DNA of 64,000 bases. Source: Trichaptum fuscoviolaceum. Lineage: Eukaryota; Basidiomycota; Agaricomycetes; Hymenochaetales; Trichaptaceae. The notes beneath the pieces are model-generated. The model saw only the letters and a list, made by a program, of their open reading frames with translations. It did no database searches and was not told the origin of the DNA. The stretch covers positions 5,828,001 through 5,892,000 of the forward strand of contig CAJSYZ010000005.1 in assembly GCA_910574455.1 (NCBI GenBank), in the 5' to 3' direction. Positions within the stretch are counted from its first letter, which is position 1. Each line of letters begins with the position of its first letter. This document shows, piece by piece, positions 31,526 to 43,878 of this stretch. The position numbers and the translations under genes are program-made.

Positions 31526-32651
31526 ATGTCCGATTCGGCCACTATTGGCGACTCAGAATTGAATCCGGACTTTTACCGGCCGACAGAGGAAGAAGTAGCA
31601 TTCTTCAAGGCTCAGACAGGTATGCAGGGTGAGGAGGAACTAAAGCAGCACATATTAAAGATTCAACAAGAAGCTTGGGATGTAAGTTCTGTCTCACTAC
31701 TCCGTTCTGGACTGTAGCTGGAATTTCCCTGATTACTTTGCGTTAGGTTGTCCATTACGCGTGTATTCGACAATTCGGTTTCACAAAGTAGTGCTCTCCT
31801 GTATTTGAAATACCTATGCATTGTAACTGAGTCCAGTCTATCTATAGACTCAAAATAAAGTTGCTGCCTGCATACCCAACCCTCCTTCAGTTAGCCAAGG
31901 AGAAACCGGATGCTATATTTCTTGACTTTGCCTGCGCATGTAGGTCCCCGTACTTACATCGAGTAGATACATGTTAATCTCACCACCTCACGACAATAGT
32001 TGGCGTTGATACTCGCGCTGCCATTGCTGATGGCTATCCTCTAGACAAAGTTGTGGCATCGGATCTTCAGCAAGGTGATCTATACCTTCGGCCCACTAAT
32101 AATACGAAGCTCATAATGTCTTGGATTGTCTAGCTTTCTGGGACATAGGACATAAGCTATTCAAGAGCACCCCCGAGAGCTTCCCAGTCCCTTTTGTTCA
32201 GGGCAGCGTTTTTGATCCGAAACACATCCCATCCGCAGCTCCTCTCTATGAACCACCAAATAAACCACGGCCTCATCTACCAACGCTATCTTCCCTTGTA
32301 CCATTGCACGGACACGTCTCCGCCATCCACGTAGCCGCGTTCTTTCATCTATTTCAAGAAGAGGGACAGCTTCAGGCAGCCCGTGCTCTTGCGTCACTAC
32401 TCTCGCCTGAGAATGGATCATTCATCTTCGGCTCGCACTCGGCATTGCCTGAGAAAGGCATTCGAAAGCACCCGAACCCACGCGGAGAGTACATATACTG
32501 CCACGACGTTGACAGCTGGCGTGCTCTGTGGGATGGTGTGGTATTCGAGAAGGGAACGGTCAAAGTGACGGCGGAGCTGAACGAAAGGCCTTTAAGGCCG
32601 TCCGAGACGGACAAACGCTACTCAATGGTTTGGTCTGTGACAAGAATTTGA
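31526..32651 (+). CDS. SAM-dependent methyltransferase, copy 2
   Basis: Same architecture as copy 1: cap helix (RPTEEEVAFFKAQTGMQ...), motif I FLDFACAFGVDTR across the intron at about 31940, ASDLQQ, FWDIGHKLFKST, PFVQGSVFDP, HVSAIHVAAFFHLFQEEGQ, LASLLSPENGSFIFGSH, and a C-terminal WRALWDGVVFEKGT block. The stop is at 32649-32651. The two proteins are very similar over their whole length, so the pair comes from a local duplication. Introns lie at equivalent codons. Substrate unknown. Confidence 0.78.
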
Positions 32652-33394
32652 ACCTAGCATAAGTAACTATATAGTATTTGAAAGTGGGCCTCCGTCGGAA
32701 ACACAACGTTTTGCAGTGGCAACCCTTCAAGGTCGCTTTGTAGCTCGGCGAATGCCGGACGATCATTGGAAGAGTTGGCAAGTGTTTTGAAATTGTGCGT
32801 CAACCTCAAACGCCCATCTACTCTGCCTCCTGCCCCCACCTCTTGCCTATCGTCTGCCTACACATCAGCTCAACCCTTTGTGTGATCTTACCAAAGGTTC
32901 AATCAGGTGCTACGATCTATCTATGATCTGGTTATTATTTTAATTAATGCATGACCACCATATCCATCCATAAGATTTCTTGTGTTCCATCCATTACACC
33001 CGGGATACAAAGGCTACCCTCCTCATCGAAACTCTATCACAGGAACTTATGCCAGGTTCTGCGAGCGAAACTTTGCAATGCAGAAACTATGTTAATAGGA
33101 TAGTCACAAAGGGCTATTTCTTTTAAATACTTTTGTCTAACTTACTGTAACCCAATAGGCTTTGTCTTATACATAAAGCTAAAAATATTCAGCCTTATTG
33201 CTTAACACCGTAGACTGATTCTCCATTTTGTACTCTCCATTGTATCTGCTTCGAGGTTGGACTAACGCGTTTATATGTATGCAGAGTTCAGAAATTCTCA
33301 CGGTGTGTGATCGAATAAAACGTGTTCGAGACAAAGCGACAACTTGAACGACAACCACTTTCTTTCCTTTTGTTCCTACCACCACCTCTGACCA
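32652..33394. other. Intergenic, no gene seen
   Basis: About 740 bases of A/T-rich sequence between copy 2 and the MYND gene. No feature recognised. Confidence 0.4.
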
Positions 33395-34597
33395 ATGTCG
33401 GCACACAACACAGAATCCGAGGAAAGCAGCGACGAAAATATCGATCAGCCTGATGAAGCACGACGCGTATTCGAGTGGCCAAGAGAATTCTACTTCCCCG
33501 AAGACACAGTCTTGGACCTTCACGATCTTGTTGGAATCTTACTACATGAATATCAACAAACAGAAAGACGCTTTCGATATTCAAAGCTACTCGAGGTTGC
33601 CGATGGCACTAAGTTTCCTTCCTGTCTACCAACCAAAGAGCTGGAGCGATGGGCAAAGATGGGAGGTCGTAAAGTCGGCTATTTCCTTTTGGATCCCCAG
33701 GAAATCCCTCCCGCTAACGCACCTCTTGTGGAACCAAGCGAGTTCTTGCATTCGTCCTTTGTATCACCAAGACTGCTAGACACGGAAGATGTTGAGTCGA
33801 TTTACTGGCGCGTCCGATTAGCTCTTGCCAACAATACGGGGGGACTCCTTTATGCTCTTCAGTGTATTCTAAGAGCATTTACTGCTTCAGTAACACTTCG
33901 TGTGCGTACCTCGCAAGGCCACTCTCTGACCTGCTCAGCACATGCGTTTAAAATCAAAGGTTCGGTCGTCATCTATAAGGAGGGGTTGCATATAGGCCAT
34001 ATCAAGTCGTACATTGATGATTCGTGGCTCACACCACAACGACGAATAGACGTGAAGCATTACCAATTCTGCGAACTCCATTTGGACGATGAGTGGCTGT
34101 ATATGGTCTTTCAGAGCGAAGATTCGAGCAAGAACAATGTCGTACTTGACCTTGCATCTCTTGTCATAGGAAGTCGAGGACTAGGAGGCGAGATTTTCAC
34201 TCTGGAAAGAGAAGAAACATATCAGGAAAAGGTCCTTATGAAAGTGGTGGAAGTATGCGATGATTCAGACGACGAGGAGGAGCGAACTTACGATAGAATC
34301 GATCCACCTCCTGCGATGGACGACTCCTTGATTGCGCAAGATACATGGGTCATCAACCGCGTTTTGAGGAGGTTGGTTAGGATCTGCCAAGGAATCGAGG
34401 TCTTCTGTTCATACTGTGGAAGGCCACAGGCACCCAGCCGATGTTCCAAATGTGCCGTCGCACGCTATTGTGGGCAAGCTTGTCAGAAGAAGGCATGGAA
34501 GTATCACAAAGTCTGGTGCAAGGTGGACGCTGTAAAGGGTGTGAATGTGCCATCATCTTCAACTTCTGATGTTGAAATGTCTGGTTCCTGCCAGTGA
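33395..34597 (+). CDS. MYND zinc finger protein
   Basis: One uninterrupted exon of 400 residues, unusual in this intron-rich window. The N-terminus is acidic (ESEESSDENIDQ). The central 250 residues form no family I can name. The C-terminal MYND finger (about residues 345-381) shows CSYCG...CSKCAVARYCGQACQ..AWKYHKVWC, the eight-ligand C4-C2HC pattern that mediates protein-protein contacts, often with proline-rich partners. The function is unknown; such single-exon MYND proteins are numerous in mushrooms. Confidence 0.85.
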   Translation: MSAHNTESEESSDENIDQPDEARRVFEWPREFYFPEDTVLDLHDLVGILLHEYQQTERRFRYSKLLEVADGTKFPSCLPTKELERWAKMGGRKVGYFLLDPQEIPPANAPLVEPSEFLHSSFVSPRLLDTEDVESIYWRVRLALANNTGGLLYALQCILRAFTASVTLRVRTSQGHSLTCSAHAFKIKGSVVIYKEGLHIGHIKSYIDDSWLTPQRRIDVKHYQFCELHLDDEWLYMVFQSEDSSKNNVVLDLASLVIGSRGLGGEIFTLEREETYQEKVLMKVVEVCDDSDDEEERTYDRIDPPPAMDDSLIAQDTWVINRVLRRLVRICQGIEVFCSYCGRPQAPSRCSKCAVARYCGQACQKKAWKYHKVWCKVDAVKGVNVPSSSTSDVEMSGSCQ

Positions 34598-34956
34598 GCT
34601 TTAATAGGTTAAACTTTCAATATGCGTATTAATTGCAGTACACTTTCACGCTTGTAACTGACATGTATGTATATTATGTACATTTGCATAATCTAGTATT
34701 AGCAATCGTGATAAAGGGCTTTAAACCAACGATCGATTTGGCATTAAAAATGTTTTATACCAGCCTTAGATGTACATAAGTATAAGATGCGCCCAGCACA
34801 CCCATACCACAGATATATGCTCTATTCTACAACATGACTGCGATTCTTCATAAATGAGTGATTTACAGAAATCTGGCGCTCATTCTCCAGGTGGTTACCA
34901 GCCGAATACCCTTGAACAAAGTATCAGATCAAGAACCAAGAGGTAATCCGACACAC
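34598..34956. other. Convergent spacer
   Basis: Lies between the stop codons of the MYND gene (+) and the ferric reductase (-). A/T-rich, probably both 3' ends. No gene seen. Confidence 0.45.
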
Positions 34957-37048
34957 TTACTCCTCATGTAGCTCCACCCCGCCCACAGAAGACCTCCCAG
35001 AACTATCCACTTTCCTAACAATTTCCCTGACTTCAGCAGCAAGTTCCACCGGCCCACATACGGCTACAGCTACGCCCGTTGGGCCCTTCACGGACGAGGT
35101 ACGACCGATCATTGAATCAATCGTAGTCTTCAGCTTTGGGCGACCTGGTTGTACTTCCATATTCAGCGGAACCGTGACCGGAGAATCAAGAGTGTAGGCA
35201 AGCTTCTCCTGCGGAATTGCGGACGCGCGTGTGTATCGAACCGTGACCTTGATCACTATGTCCGGGATCAAGTTGCAGGCGGATACAATGGAGGAGAATG
35301 AGGAGGATAGCGGAGTCACGGAGTCTGGGGAAATTCTGATTAAGCAAGCAGGTCCAAATGGCAGGTAGAGAAAACGTACTCATGTCTTGAGTTATCCAGA
35401 CAAGCTCAATGAACCGAACATTAGACTTGCCCTTCTGCACCATCTGGACGACCTCCTCTGCTGCACTCAAAGCCAGCGTGACTCCGCTACCCCCGGTTAT
35501 AATCAACACACCCGAGTAGCTCGAGAGAACCATGTTACCCAAGCCGCCTAAAGACGAAAAGGCATCAGGCCACCCTTTCCCGAGCGACATTGGAAGACTA
35601 CACGTACCGTAAGGCCCTTCAACCATAACGTTCATCTTCCTATAATGACCATAACCGCCTTCCATCCCATAGTGATCCGCACGCTCCGCGGCAGCATACA
35701 GGCTATTTGTCCACCGGCCGGCTTTCTTGCACAATAAAGTAAGGCCTTTACCGCCTGCTGAATCACTAGCATTGGCGATAGTGAAGGGGTGCGCGATAGA
35801 CCAGCTCGTGATGCCGAGTTCTGTCGTCAGAAAACGAATGCGAACGTGTTGCCCGGCGCGCCAGCCTGTAGTCACCGTAGGAAGTTCGACCTCAGTAATA
35901 CCGAGCTCTGGTAGTGCCCGGACACGAGCTTTCGTAACACGGGTCTTAACGATGCGCATGAAATTATCTACGGCGTAGATGACCACACCGAGCAATACAT
36001 ACTTGACCGCTGACTCGAAGTGCATCGCAGCCTTTGACAGCATATCAGAGATATTCGGCTAAAGCAAAGACATCGCAACACTCACCCCGACGAGAAAAAG
36101 GGCAAGCCCCACGATGTGAGAAGTGAGAAAAAGTGGATAGAATCGCTGGCGTAAGAAGGGAATAGAGAAGACATATAAGAGCTCTATTCCGATGAGCGAG
36201 ACGATACCCCAGATGATGAACGGTATCTGTACTTTGGCTGAAAGGGTCCCGGCGAAAGCGTATTTATACACTAACAACCAAGACTCGTTAACAATTCAAC
36301 TGCGAGAGCATACGATAGACATACGATAGCCGAAAGAGTGGAAGTTAGCTGTCGCGAAGATGACAATACCAACGAGACGGTGCAGATAGTTTAGCTGTTA
36401 GAGAGGTTGAGTGAACTATGTTTTCCCCGATAGATCGAAAGTACGTACCCTTTCGTAGCCAATCGAAAGCAACATGCCGATGGAATTGTTCTTCGTACCG
36501 AGCACAATGACGAACGGAATTTGTGAGACTGCAATGAGGCCCAGGCGTGCCGGGTGCGCAAGTGGATCCCCAGCATAGAACACTGCGACGAGGATTCCGG
36601 CAAGATAGATAAGAGACAGTATAATCTTCCCGTACGTCTTATCGGCTGTGAAGGATCGAGAAAAAAAAGAAGACATGGGATGTAAGACCGATGATAGTGA
36701 GGGAACGTGGAGAGGGGGTGAAATAGTCGGAGGGCGGTACATGCCCTGCCCTCCGAATTCGTGGGTAGGATAACGAGCGGGATTGTAGTTCAGGTTGGGT
36801 TTGCTGATCGAATAGCCAGTCTCTCGAGGGGGGCCGGACCTCAGGATGAGTCCCTTCGATATCGAGAAGCCTGCCATCCGACCATAGGCGCGGGGGATGA
36901 CCGCCAAAAAGAAGAGGGCAAGAACACCAAAGAGCCCAATATCTAGCCAGTAGACAAGCATCTCATTCGTGTTGGGACCCTGTGATTTGTGCGCACCGGC
37001 GCTAGGAGGAGGCGAACCAGCCGCGGCGGGAGAACCAGTCGATGCCAT
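34957..37048 (-). CDS. Ferric-chelate reductase (FRE/NOX family)
   Basis: Read from the ATG at 37048 to the stop at 34957, with introns near 36430, 36370, 36290, 36060 and 35380. A first membrane helix (MLVYWLDIGLFGVLALFFLAV) and a cytosolic loop precede the ferric reductase membrane domain. Candidate haem-ligand His residues are in LNYLHRLVG, NFHSFGY and LTSHIVGL. Then comes the FAD-binding domain with HPFTIAN (variant of HPFT) and the NAD(P)H domain with GGSGVT and a C-terminal VCGP. The family carries electrons from NADPH across the plasma membrane to reduce Fe(III) or Cu(II) for uptake. No metalloreductase partner (permease or multicopper oxidase) is adjacent. It looks intact. Confidence 0.88.
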
Positions 37049-38872
37049 CGAGGATCGAGGGGAGCCAGGGAAACGGGAAGGGAAAGAGAAAGTTACCAAG
37101 AAGACGGAGAGTTGAAGCTTTCGCGCACCGAGGGACAGGAGGCGTCTTTTAAATGGTATGTAGGCTTGGGGTGGGCAAGATCCAAGTTCCTCAAAGAACA
37201 CGGCGGCCCTATGGTCTTAGATGCTCGTTGCGGCCAAGACTACCGAAGCCTCATGTTGAAAGCCGGCCAAGATAACATTCGCAGTCCTGTTCCAAGCACT
37301 CCATATGTTTTGGTGAGTGTAATGTTGTGATTTGCCGAATGTAAGCCGCAACAAATGAGATCAAGTCGTGTGGTCAAACATAGAGAGTTGTGGAGCAATG
37401 TCATGGTAGCAACCGTGCAGCATACGTCCGTGCCAAGAATAAATCATTTGAATTACATACAAAGCAACAAAAGTCTTGGAAAACTGAGGGCGTTCATTTA
37501 TCATCGAGATCTATTGTTTCACTAAGTATGAAAGTAAACCGGTGGCTAGTCAAAACTAAATTGCTAGCGAATCGGGTGGTACTCACCACAAAGGGCCAAT
37601 CTTCGAGCAAAAAAGCTGTTAGTGAGATTATAACCGTGAATCACGTCGCTCACCCCTCGATCCCTCCGTTACTTCGACTCTTTCATAAGGAAACATCTCG
37701 TGGTGGTCCTACGCTATCACACAAAAAAATACCACGTCTCGGCGGCGACAGAACTAATTCGAACCCTCGATGTCGGTGAATTTTGAATGGAAAACCAAAT
37801 ACTCTAAATAGGCCCATATCCTTGTATTACCCTTGGCCTTGTCATAGCCTTCAACTAAGAAGCAGGATGGTCATGGCAACGATAAACCTAACAGTTTTCG
37901 ATGTATGCCTCGATGTAAAACCCATGAGAGATGTTCCGCGTCGGTGTTGTCGAGAGCTCGAGCCTGATACAAAGGAGCTATTTGAGTGAAGCGGGAGGAT
38001 GGATTCGAACCAGCTCTGGCGCTAGTCCTACCTACCCGTCCGAGTCGAAGTTAACAACTTAAGGTTCTGTAGACCTGAAATAGCCCCATAAGATTTGGAT
38101 GAAGTGTTCATGCCCGACTATCCTGCGATGTATGTGGGGTATGGAACTATCCGGATGCGGAGGTATATTCGTTTGACAGAGAGGTGTGTCATCACTGCCT
38201 AACTTGAATGATAGTCACGGTTGCGATTAGATTGGACAACCTATCGATCAGAGTTGGCCGCGCGTTTCATCTTCAACAATGCAGCTCCGAAACCCATGTT
38301 CGGCATTACAGGTCCTTAGAAAGTGTATCCCGATAGGCCCTTCTTTCATGAAGAACGAACTGTCGCAAAGCATCCCGAGCTGGTTTGGTCCACTCGCGAC
38401 ATACAAGGCTCATTGCCCTCCGAGTCAGGCTTCAGCATCATTATTTGGCAACCCTCCACAATGTATACTCTCGGAATATCTGGGAAACCTGATGAAACCT
38501 TCCTCTCCGTCACTTTCTTCTCTGATGATATCCACTGGCAATATAATGGGAAGACCCGTGTGTTGCGGAGATTTTTGCTCAACGGTGATAGAGTGCAAGT
38601 TGGAGTTCAATACAGAAGAGGGGTTGATGGCAAACAGAGCTGCCAAGCAAGTCTTCTACCCGAATAATCCCACGGGTAGATTGGCTAATGGCTCAGGGCC
38701 ACTCAGTTCGTGGGAAACTTCTTGTCAGTAACAAGAGAAGTTCAAGTTCAAGTTACGGTGCCGACATACATGTATACTAGTACTACGTAATAGAGTGCGT
38801 CTTTAAGTGCTCAGGCTCCCATCATTGTTCCTTCATTCCCCCCATCACCAAGATCCCGCAAGATAATCGGAA
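37049..38872. other. Long intergenic stretch with one unrecognised frame
   Basis: About 1.8 kb between the ferric reductase and MetAP1, which are divergent. The one protein-like frame is listed at 38323-38667. The rest shows only weak frames and a T-loop-like GGATTCGAACC near 38001 that does not fold into a tRNA. Confidence 0.35.
38323..38667 (+). CDS. Unrecognised protein-like frame
   Basis: An open frame of 114 codons reads GFSIIIWQPSTMYTLGISG..., SVTFFSDDIHWQYNGKTR and VLRRFLLNGDRVQVGVQYRRG, which looks like alternating beta strands. It has no upstream ATG; a splice acceptor (TTACAG at about 38306-38311) could join it to an earlier exon with the ATG at 38279. I recognise no family. It may be a small gene or a decayed one. 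Confidence 0.25.
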   Translation: MYPDRPFFHEERTVAKHPELVWSTRDIQGSLPSESGFSIIIWQPSTMYTLGISGKPDETFLSVTFFSDDIHWQYNGKTRVLRRFLLNGDRVQVGVQYRRGVDGKQSCQASLLPE

Positions 38873-40803
38873 ATGGTCACTTTCAAGTCTACAGGCAATG
38901 TACGATGCAAGAGCACATCTTGTGCCAACGCAAATCCCATCTCACGCCTTGAGTGTCCAACTTGTGTCAAGTTTTGTTGCTTTCTCAAATAGTGTTTGGC
39001 AAAGTAACTTATCAGCCATCAAAAAATAGACTCGGTATAAAAGGTTCCTTCTTCTGTACACAGGAGTGTTTCAAGGCAGGATGTGAGTGGGCAGCAAACT
39101 CTTTGAAGCTAGCTATGATTAACTTGATTACCATGCAGGGGTAAGTCCTCACAAGACATTCCGCAGTGGCGTAGTAAATGACACCGACCCATAGAAGGAA
39201 CATAAAGCTATTCACGATCTTGTGAATGCATCTGGCAATCGGAGCAGTAAGCTGAAATCATGCAATTGTTTAGCTAACGGACGAGTTACAGAAATTCTCA
39301 TGCGCAGGTGAAAACTACAATCCGTTTCCCTACTATGACTTCTCCGGTCCCTTGAGGCCCGTGTATCCACTTTCTCCTAGACGAGTTGTGCCTCCACACA
39401 TCAAGCGGCCAGACTATGCCGACGATGGTGAGATAGTGAAGTTCTTTAACTCGGTCTATACATTGATCACCGTGAAGTAGCTCGCGGTTATCCAAGGATG
39501 GAAAGCATTGCGCAGATGAAGCCTCCCGTAATATTGAGCTCGGAAGAACAGGAGAAGATGCGGGTGGTATGCAGGGTATGTTATAACCTGTTTTCTAAGA
39601 TGTTTGTCACAATCAATCTTCAATAATTTATATTTATGTGGGAGTAGCTTGGCCGTGAGGTTCTCGACATCGCTGCAGCTGCAATCAGTCCAGGCATCAC
39701 TACCGATGAAATAGACGAGATTGTACACAACGCAACTATTGAGCGCAATGCATACCCGTCGCCCCTGAACTATCGTACTTTCCCAAAATCTGTGTGTGTG
39801 TATGTATCTGGGTTGCCTTGTTTCTAGCCTTGTTCCTTTTCCACTGATAGTACATTGGATGTTTAAGATCAATAAACGAGGCTATCTGTCATGGAATTCC
39901 AGACCGTCGTAAGCTCAAGGAAGGTGATATCATAAACATTGGTACGCTTTATTGTTGAAAAGTTGCAGAAGAAGGCTAACAATATCCGCAGACGTCGGTC
40001 TATATTATGACGGCATGTACTTTCTATTATATAACCATCCTCTCAACGAAGCTGACAGGAGTGATTGCGAAAATTCCAGGCTTTCATGCGGACCTGAACG
40101 AGACCTACGCGGTTGGAGAAATAGACGAAGAATCAAAGAAACTCATTCGAACCACTCGCGAATGTCTGGACGAGGCTATTAAAATATGCAAGCCTGGTGC
40201 TCTGTTTCGTGACATCGGAAAAGTCATGTACGTGGTGAACCCGAGTTCAGCACCTTCAATTTGATTTTTGACAGATTAACCGATATTGTCCTTAAAGTGA
40301 ACCTGTTGCAAGGAAGGCCGGCTTCAGCGTGGTGCGCGACTACACCGCCCATGGTGTCAATGTACTTTTCCACGCTGCTCCGAACATCCCGCATTATGCC
40401 AGGAACAAGGCAATCGGGACCATGAAACCGGGAATGGTAAGTTTGAAATAGCTCGCGAATATGACAATACTTTGCTTACATATGTTTTCGGAAGGCATTT
40501 ACAATCGAGCCTGTGAGTTTGCACCGTTCATCTGCGCGACTTTCGTTCTGGCTTCCTGAATTCGCATTTATTTGACTCTTACCCACGCCAGATGGTTAAC
40601 GTAGGCCGCGCGGAGGGCATGCATTGGCCTGACAACTGGACAAGCACTACAGTGGATGGCCGCAGGAGTGCGCAGTTTGAAGAAACTCTATTGTGAGTGT
40701 CATTATATGGGACTGCAACTAATCCGTATTCAATTTGTGAGTCTTCAGGATCACGGAAACGGGTGTCGAGGTGCTGACGGCGGGAGCAAGACGTGACGTT
40801 TAA
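38873..40803 (+). CDS. MAP1: Methionine aminopeptidase 1
   Basis: Multi-exon gene from ATG 38873 to TAA 40801-40803. The N-terminal zinc-finger region (C..SCAN...[22 protein letters not shown]) is specific to eukaryotic type 1 enzymes and helps ribosome binding. [19 protein letters not shown] linker follows, then the pita-bread catalytic fold. Metal-ligand regions are [19 protein letters not shown] (two Asp), [17 protein letters not shown] (His), FTIEPM (Glu) and QFEETLLIT (Glu). The enzyme removes initiator Met from nascent proteins in the cytosol. The usual GHGI motif reads AHGV here, and the segment before the final Glu ([13 protein letters not shown]) differs mildly from the common form. 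It looks functional. Confidence 0.92.
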
Positions 40804-41734
40804 ATTCCTTGTGCTGCTTAACATGCAGAGATACTGCTTGGTGTCCTTGCTTATACATACCTTCTGCTGCGACCGAAGGCTTTTGCCTTTCTGCCAGATG
40901 GCTACTAGCACCTCTCTTCTTCCAGCTTGAATTTTATATTTAAAATGCCTATGCTTCTACGCCAGGTTGGATTAAAAATGAAGTGACAATCGATCAACTT
41001 TATCAGTTTCGATATGAATGCTGTCCAGACTTCATTTGGTCACTTCGATTACGCTGAGTAATTGACCACTGCGGTAGTATGTGCAGATATGTGACCCTTT
41101 GCATCAAATACACAGGATAGTCATGGGTCGAGCCGCGGATATCGCACGTCCAAAATGTGCATGTCAGCTTGCTTACAGCATGGTTTTGGTTTTTTTTTGC
41201 ACGTAAGGAAGGCGCACGAACCTCTCCTCCTCTTAGAGATGGATTCGTTCTCAACTTGTCGAAATATAGACGACTAATGAAATACGAGAACGATTCGTAG
41301 TGTATGTAAACTTCCTCCGAGTCGGCAACTTCCGGCGAGAGTGATTCATGTTGTAACTTGCGAATACTGTTTCTTTCAAGTTTCTGTAACTCCCCTCCAT
41401 GCCTTGACGTCGATGCTCTTAAGGTTCTATAGCAACAATGGTTAATTTTCGATGAAATCAATCACCGGTGTAGCGTCAAATTAGCAAGCAGATCACGATG
41501 ACCGACTCGGATTTTTCTTACAAAGCACCTCGGCGTATGGACTTTTGATCAACGACGAGCTGATACTACACCCGTGACCAGTCCTTGCTTTAAGGCTCAC
41601 TGGCACACTGGCACGCGCAAGTTATAACCATGAATAGACTCGGCTCCATATATAAGTGGCACTTGTTCTCCTCGCCACCACTTTCACTTTCCAAAACCCG
41701 CATCAACAGCTTATCTCGCACTCGTCGCTCTGTC
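40804..41734. other. Intergenic, no gene seen
   Basis: About 930 bases between MetAP1 and the GST, both on plus. Only weak frames. A TATA-like ATATATAAG lies at about 41649, 85 bases before the GST start. Confidence 0.4.
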
Positions 41735-42789
41735 ATGTCGTCTACCAACAAGCTCGTGCTTTACTCTTTCCCGACGCCCAATGGTGTCGCAGTTTCCATC
41801 CTCCTCGAGGAATTGAAGGTTCATTGCTGGATTGAAGTGTCGAGATCCATGGCATACTGACGGTATCCTGTGACAGGCTGCATACGGCGGACCGGATTAT
41901 GAGTGAGTACACGAATTGCATCTGACGTAAACGCACTGACGATGAAATCCGCAGGGTTGTGAAGATGAGCATCATGGACGCTGATATTGGTAAGGTTCAC
42001 AATCAAGTCAAGTCCCCTTGGTTCCTCGAAGTTAGTAGCCTTTATCGTTATCAATTCTCATATTAATTTTCTGCAAAGATCAACCCAAATGGGCGTATCC
42101 CGGCAATCTCGCACGATGGTTTCAACGTTTTCGAGACGTCAGCCATCCTCGTCTACCTCGCTCAGAAGTTTGACAAAGATCACAAGTTCTCTCGTGATCC
42201 GGTGGCGGACCCGCAAAGCTACAGTGAGGAGTTGCAATGGCTGTTCTTTGCAGTAAGTGCTGAATGCCGAGGACTCTAGTAGTATCTGATCATTGAGTCT
42301 CATCTAGCATGGCGGTATAGGACCGATGGCAGGTCAAGCAGGTCACTTCCTCCGCGCTGCGGAGAAGATGTAAGTTGATTATCAGTATGGTACCATATTC
42401 TATTAAGCTTACGGTCATAGACAATACGCCATCGATCGTTACGTGGATGAGACAAAGCGCTTGTTCTCTGTTCTCGAGACTCGTCTCTCTTCGAAAGAGT
42501 ACCTTGACGGAATCTATGGTCTTGCTGATATCAAGACATTCCCTTGGTACGTTAAACCTATTCGCAGCTTATACGACACGCAGCTAAATGCGATACAGGG
42601 TAAGAGCCGCTCCGCGCCTTGGACTTTCGCTCGATCAATTTCCTAAGGTGAAGGTGAGTACTCCGAGTCGTACTGCTGGCAGATGGACTACATACTAATA
42701 GTATTGACGCGGAAAATTAGGCTTGGGTTGAGCGCATTGAGCAACGCCCCGCAGTACAGACTGGTTTGAATATCCCTGCAATTAACTAG
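41735..42789 (+). CDS. Glutathione S-transferase (Ure2p-like)
   Basis: Multi-exon gene. The thioredoxin-fold N-domain reads [21 protein letters not shown], then (after introns) [38 protein letters not shown] and the glutathione-binding [15 protein letters not shown]. The all-alpha C-domain follows ([52 protein letters not shown]) and ends [15 protein letters not shown]. The EINPNGR and ETSAI motifs and the GPM.GQ.GHF helix are typical of the fungal Ure2p-like GSTs, which conjugate or reduce xenobiotics and peroxides. The start at 41735 fits the family; an in-frame ATG at 41630 would add 35 residues, possibly a targeting extension. Confidence 0.87.
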
Positions 42790-43878
42790 TCCTGAAATAG
42801 TTATGCCAGGCACGAAAGAAGAACAACCTGTTTTTGTTGTATGATGTTACCTACTAGAGGATGAAATATAAACATTCTTATTTTCTTGTAATTATCATGC
42901 TGTGACGTGACATTTAAGCTTCCTAATTTAACCAAAATATGTCACATTTGGTCTGGTCGTGGTGTGAGTCACTCCCACTCACTGCACAGTCGCACTGATG
43001 ACTTGCACCAACACCAACGGGTGGTTGAACTCGGGATGCATCACGACTGACTTTACCTTCATTACCTTTTATCTAAGCTTTCGAATCGAATGGTGTACTT
43101 GTCTGGTTGGTGCTGGGCATCGAACTTGAATTGGTCGATCCTTAGGTCTGAACCTGATTACGCTTCGATGGCGGTGATTCGAAACCCAATGCTTTGGTCG
43201 CTGAGCTCATTCTGAGACAGCCATATTCGATCGTCTCCCTCACTGGCTGGGTGGGCGACAGTTTGTGTCTGGCCCAGTCGTATGTCTCATTCTGGACTGA
43301 ACCGACTTGGACATTTTCATCCCTACATTCAACCTACCGATGGCCATTTTGTTGACAACATTTCGCTGTCCTTTCCTCTTTGATAGCTTCATCAGAGAGT
43401 GCACAACAGTATGCGATGTCATCTACTGTATCGCAAAGATCTCCAAGGACTGCGAAAGGGACAGGAGCGTCTCTTTCGAATGTCTCTCTTATCCGCTCTA
43501 TCCTGTCATATTGCCACATACTTCCGCGCTGTGCACCACGGGTCTGAGACAGTCTTCCGCCTTTCTGGTTTGCCCCGTCTGGTTAAGACCTGAAACACTT
43601 TCTATATTCGGCCCTTCACAGTGCACTTGGGTTAACCGTGCAGCAGACGGAGGACTCATCGGCTCCACTGGCGAACGCAATTGACGCACAGAGTGATCGA
43701 CGTATCCGGTCTATGCCCTCGGAAGCTGTCTGTCTCAGTGCACTTCAACTACTGTTCCGTTATAAGTAGAGGTTGTGAGCTCTCCTGACCTGCCCACCGT
43801 TTTCTCTCGTTTCCTTCATCTCGTCGCCCGTAACCCCCGTCGCCCACCTACTACCTTCCCTCCTCCCCCTCCCCGACA
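42790..43878. other. Intergenic, promoter of a secreted protein gene
   Basis: About 1.1 kb with weak frames only. The last 80 bases before 43879 are almost pure C/T (CCCTCCTCCCCCTCCCC), a leader often seen at highly expressed fungal genes. Confidence 0.4.

Noticed and set aside
33260..33272. Single ACGCGT boxes, e.g. upstream of the MYND gene, in the SNF2 gene and near 63044
   Set aside because: A six-base palindrome is expected about 15 times in 64 kb; single copies were not called as regulatory sites.
37390..37779. Plus-strand open frame of 129 codons
   Set aside because: Charged, random-like peptide without splice context or motif.
37991..38060. T-loop-like GGATTCGAACC, possible tRNA on minus
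   Set aside because: The acceptor stem, D-arm and anticodon arm do not form within 75-90 bases.
41003..41461. Minus-strand open frame of 152 codons
   Set aside because: Composition is random-like, there is no family motif, and it lies in the promoter region of the GST gene.
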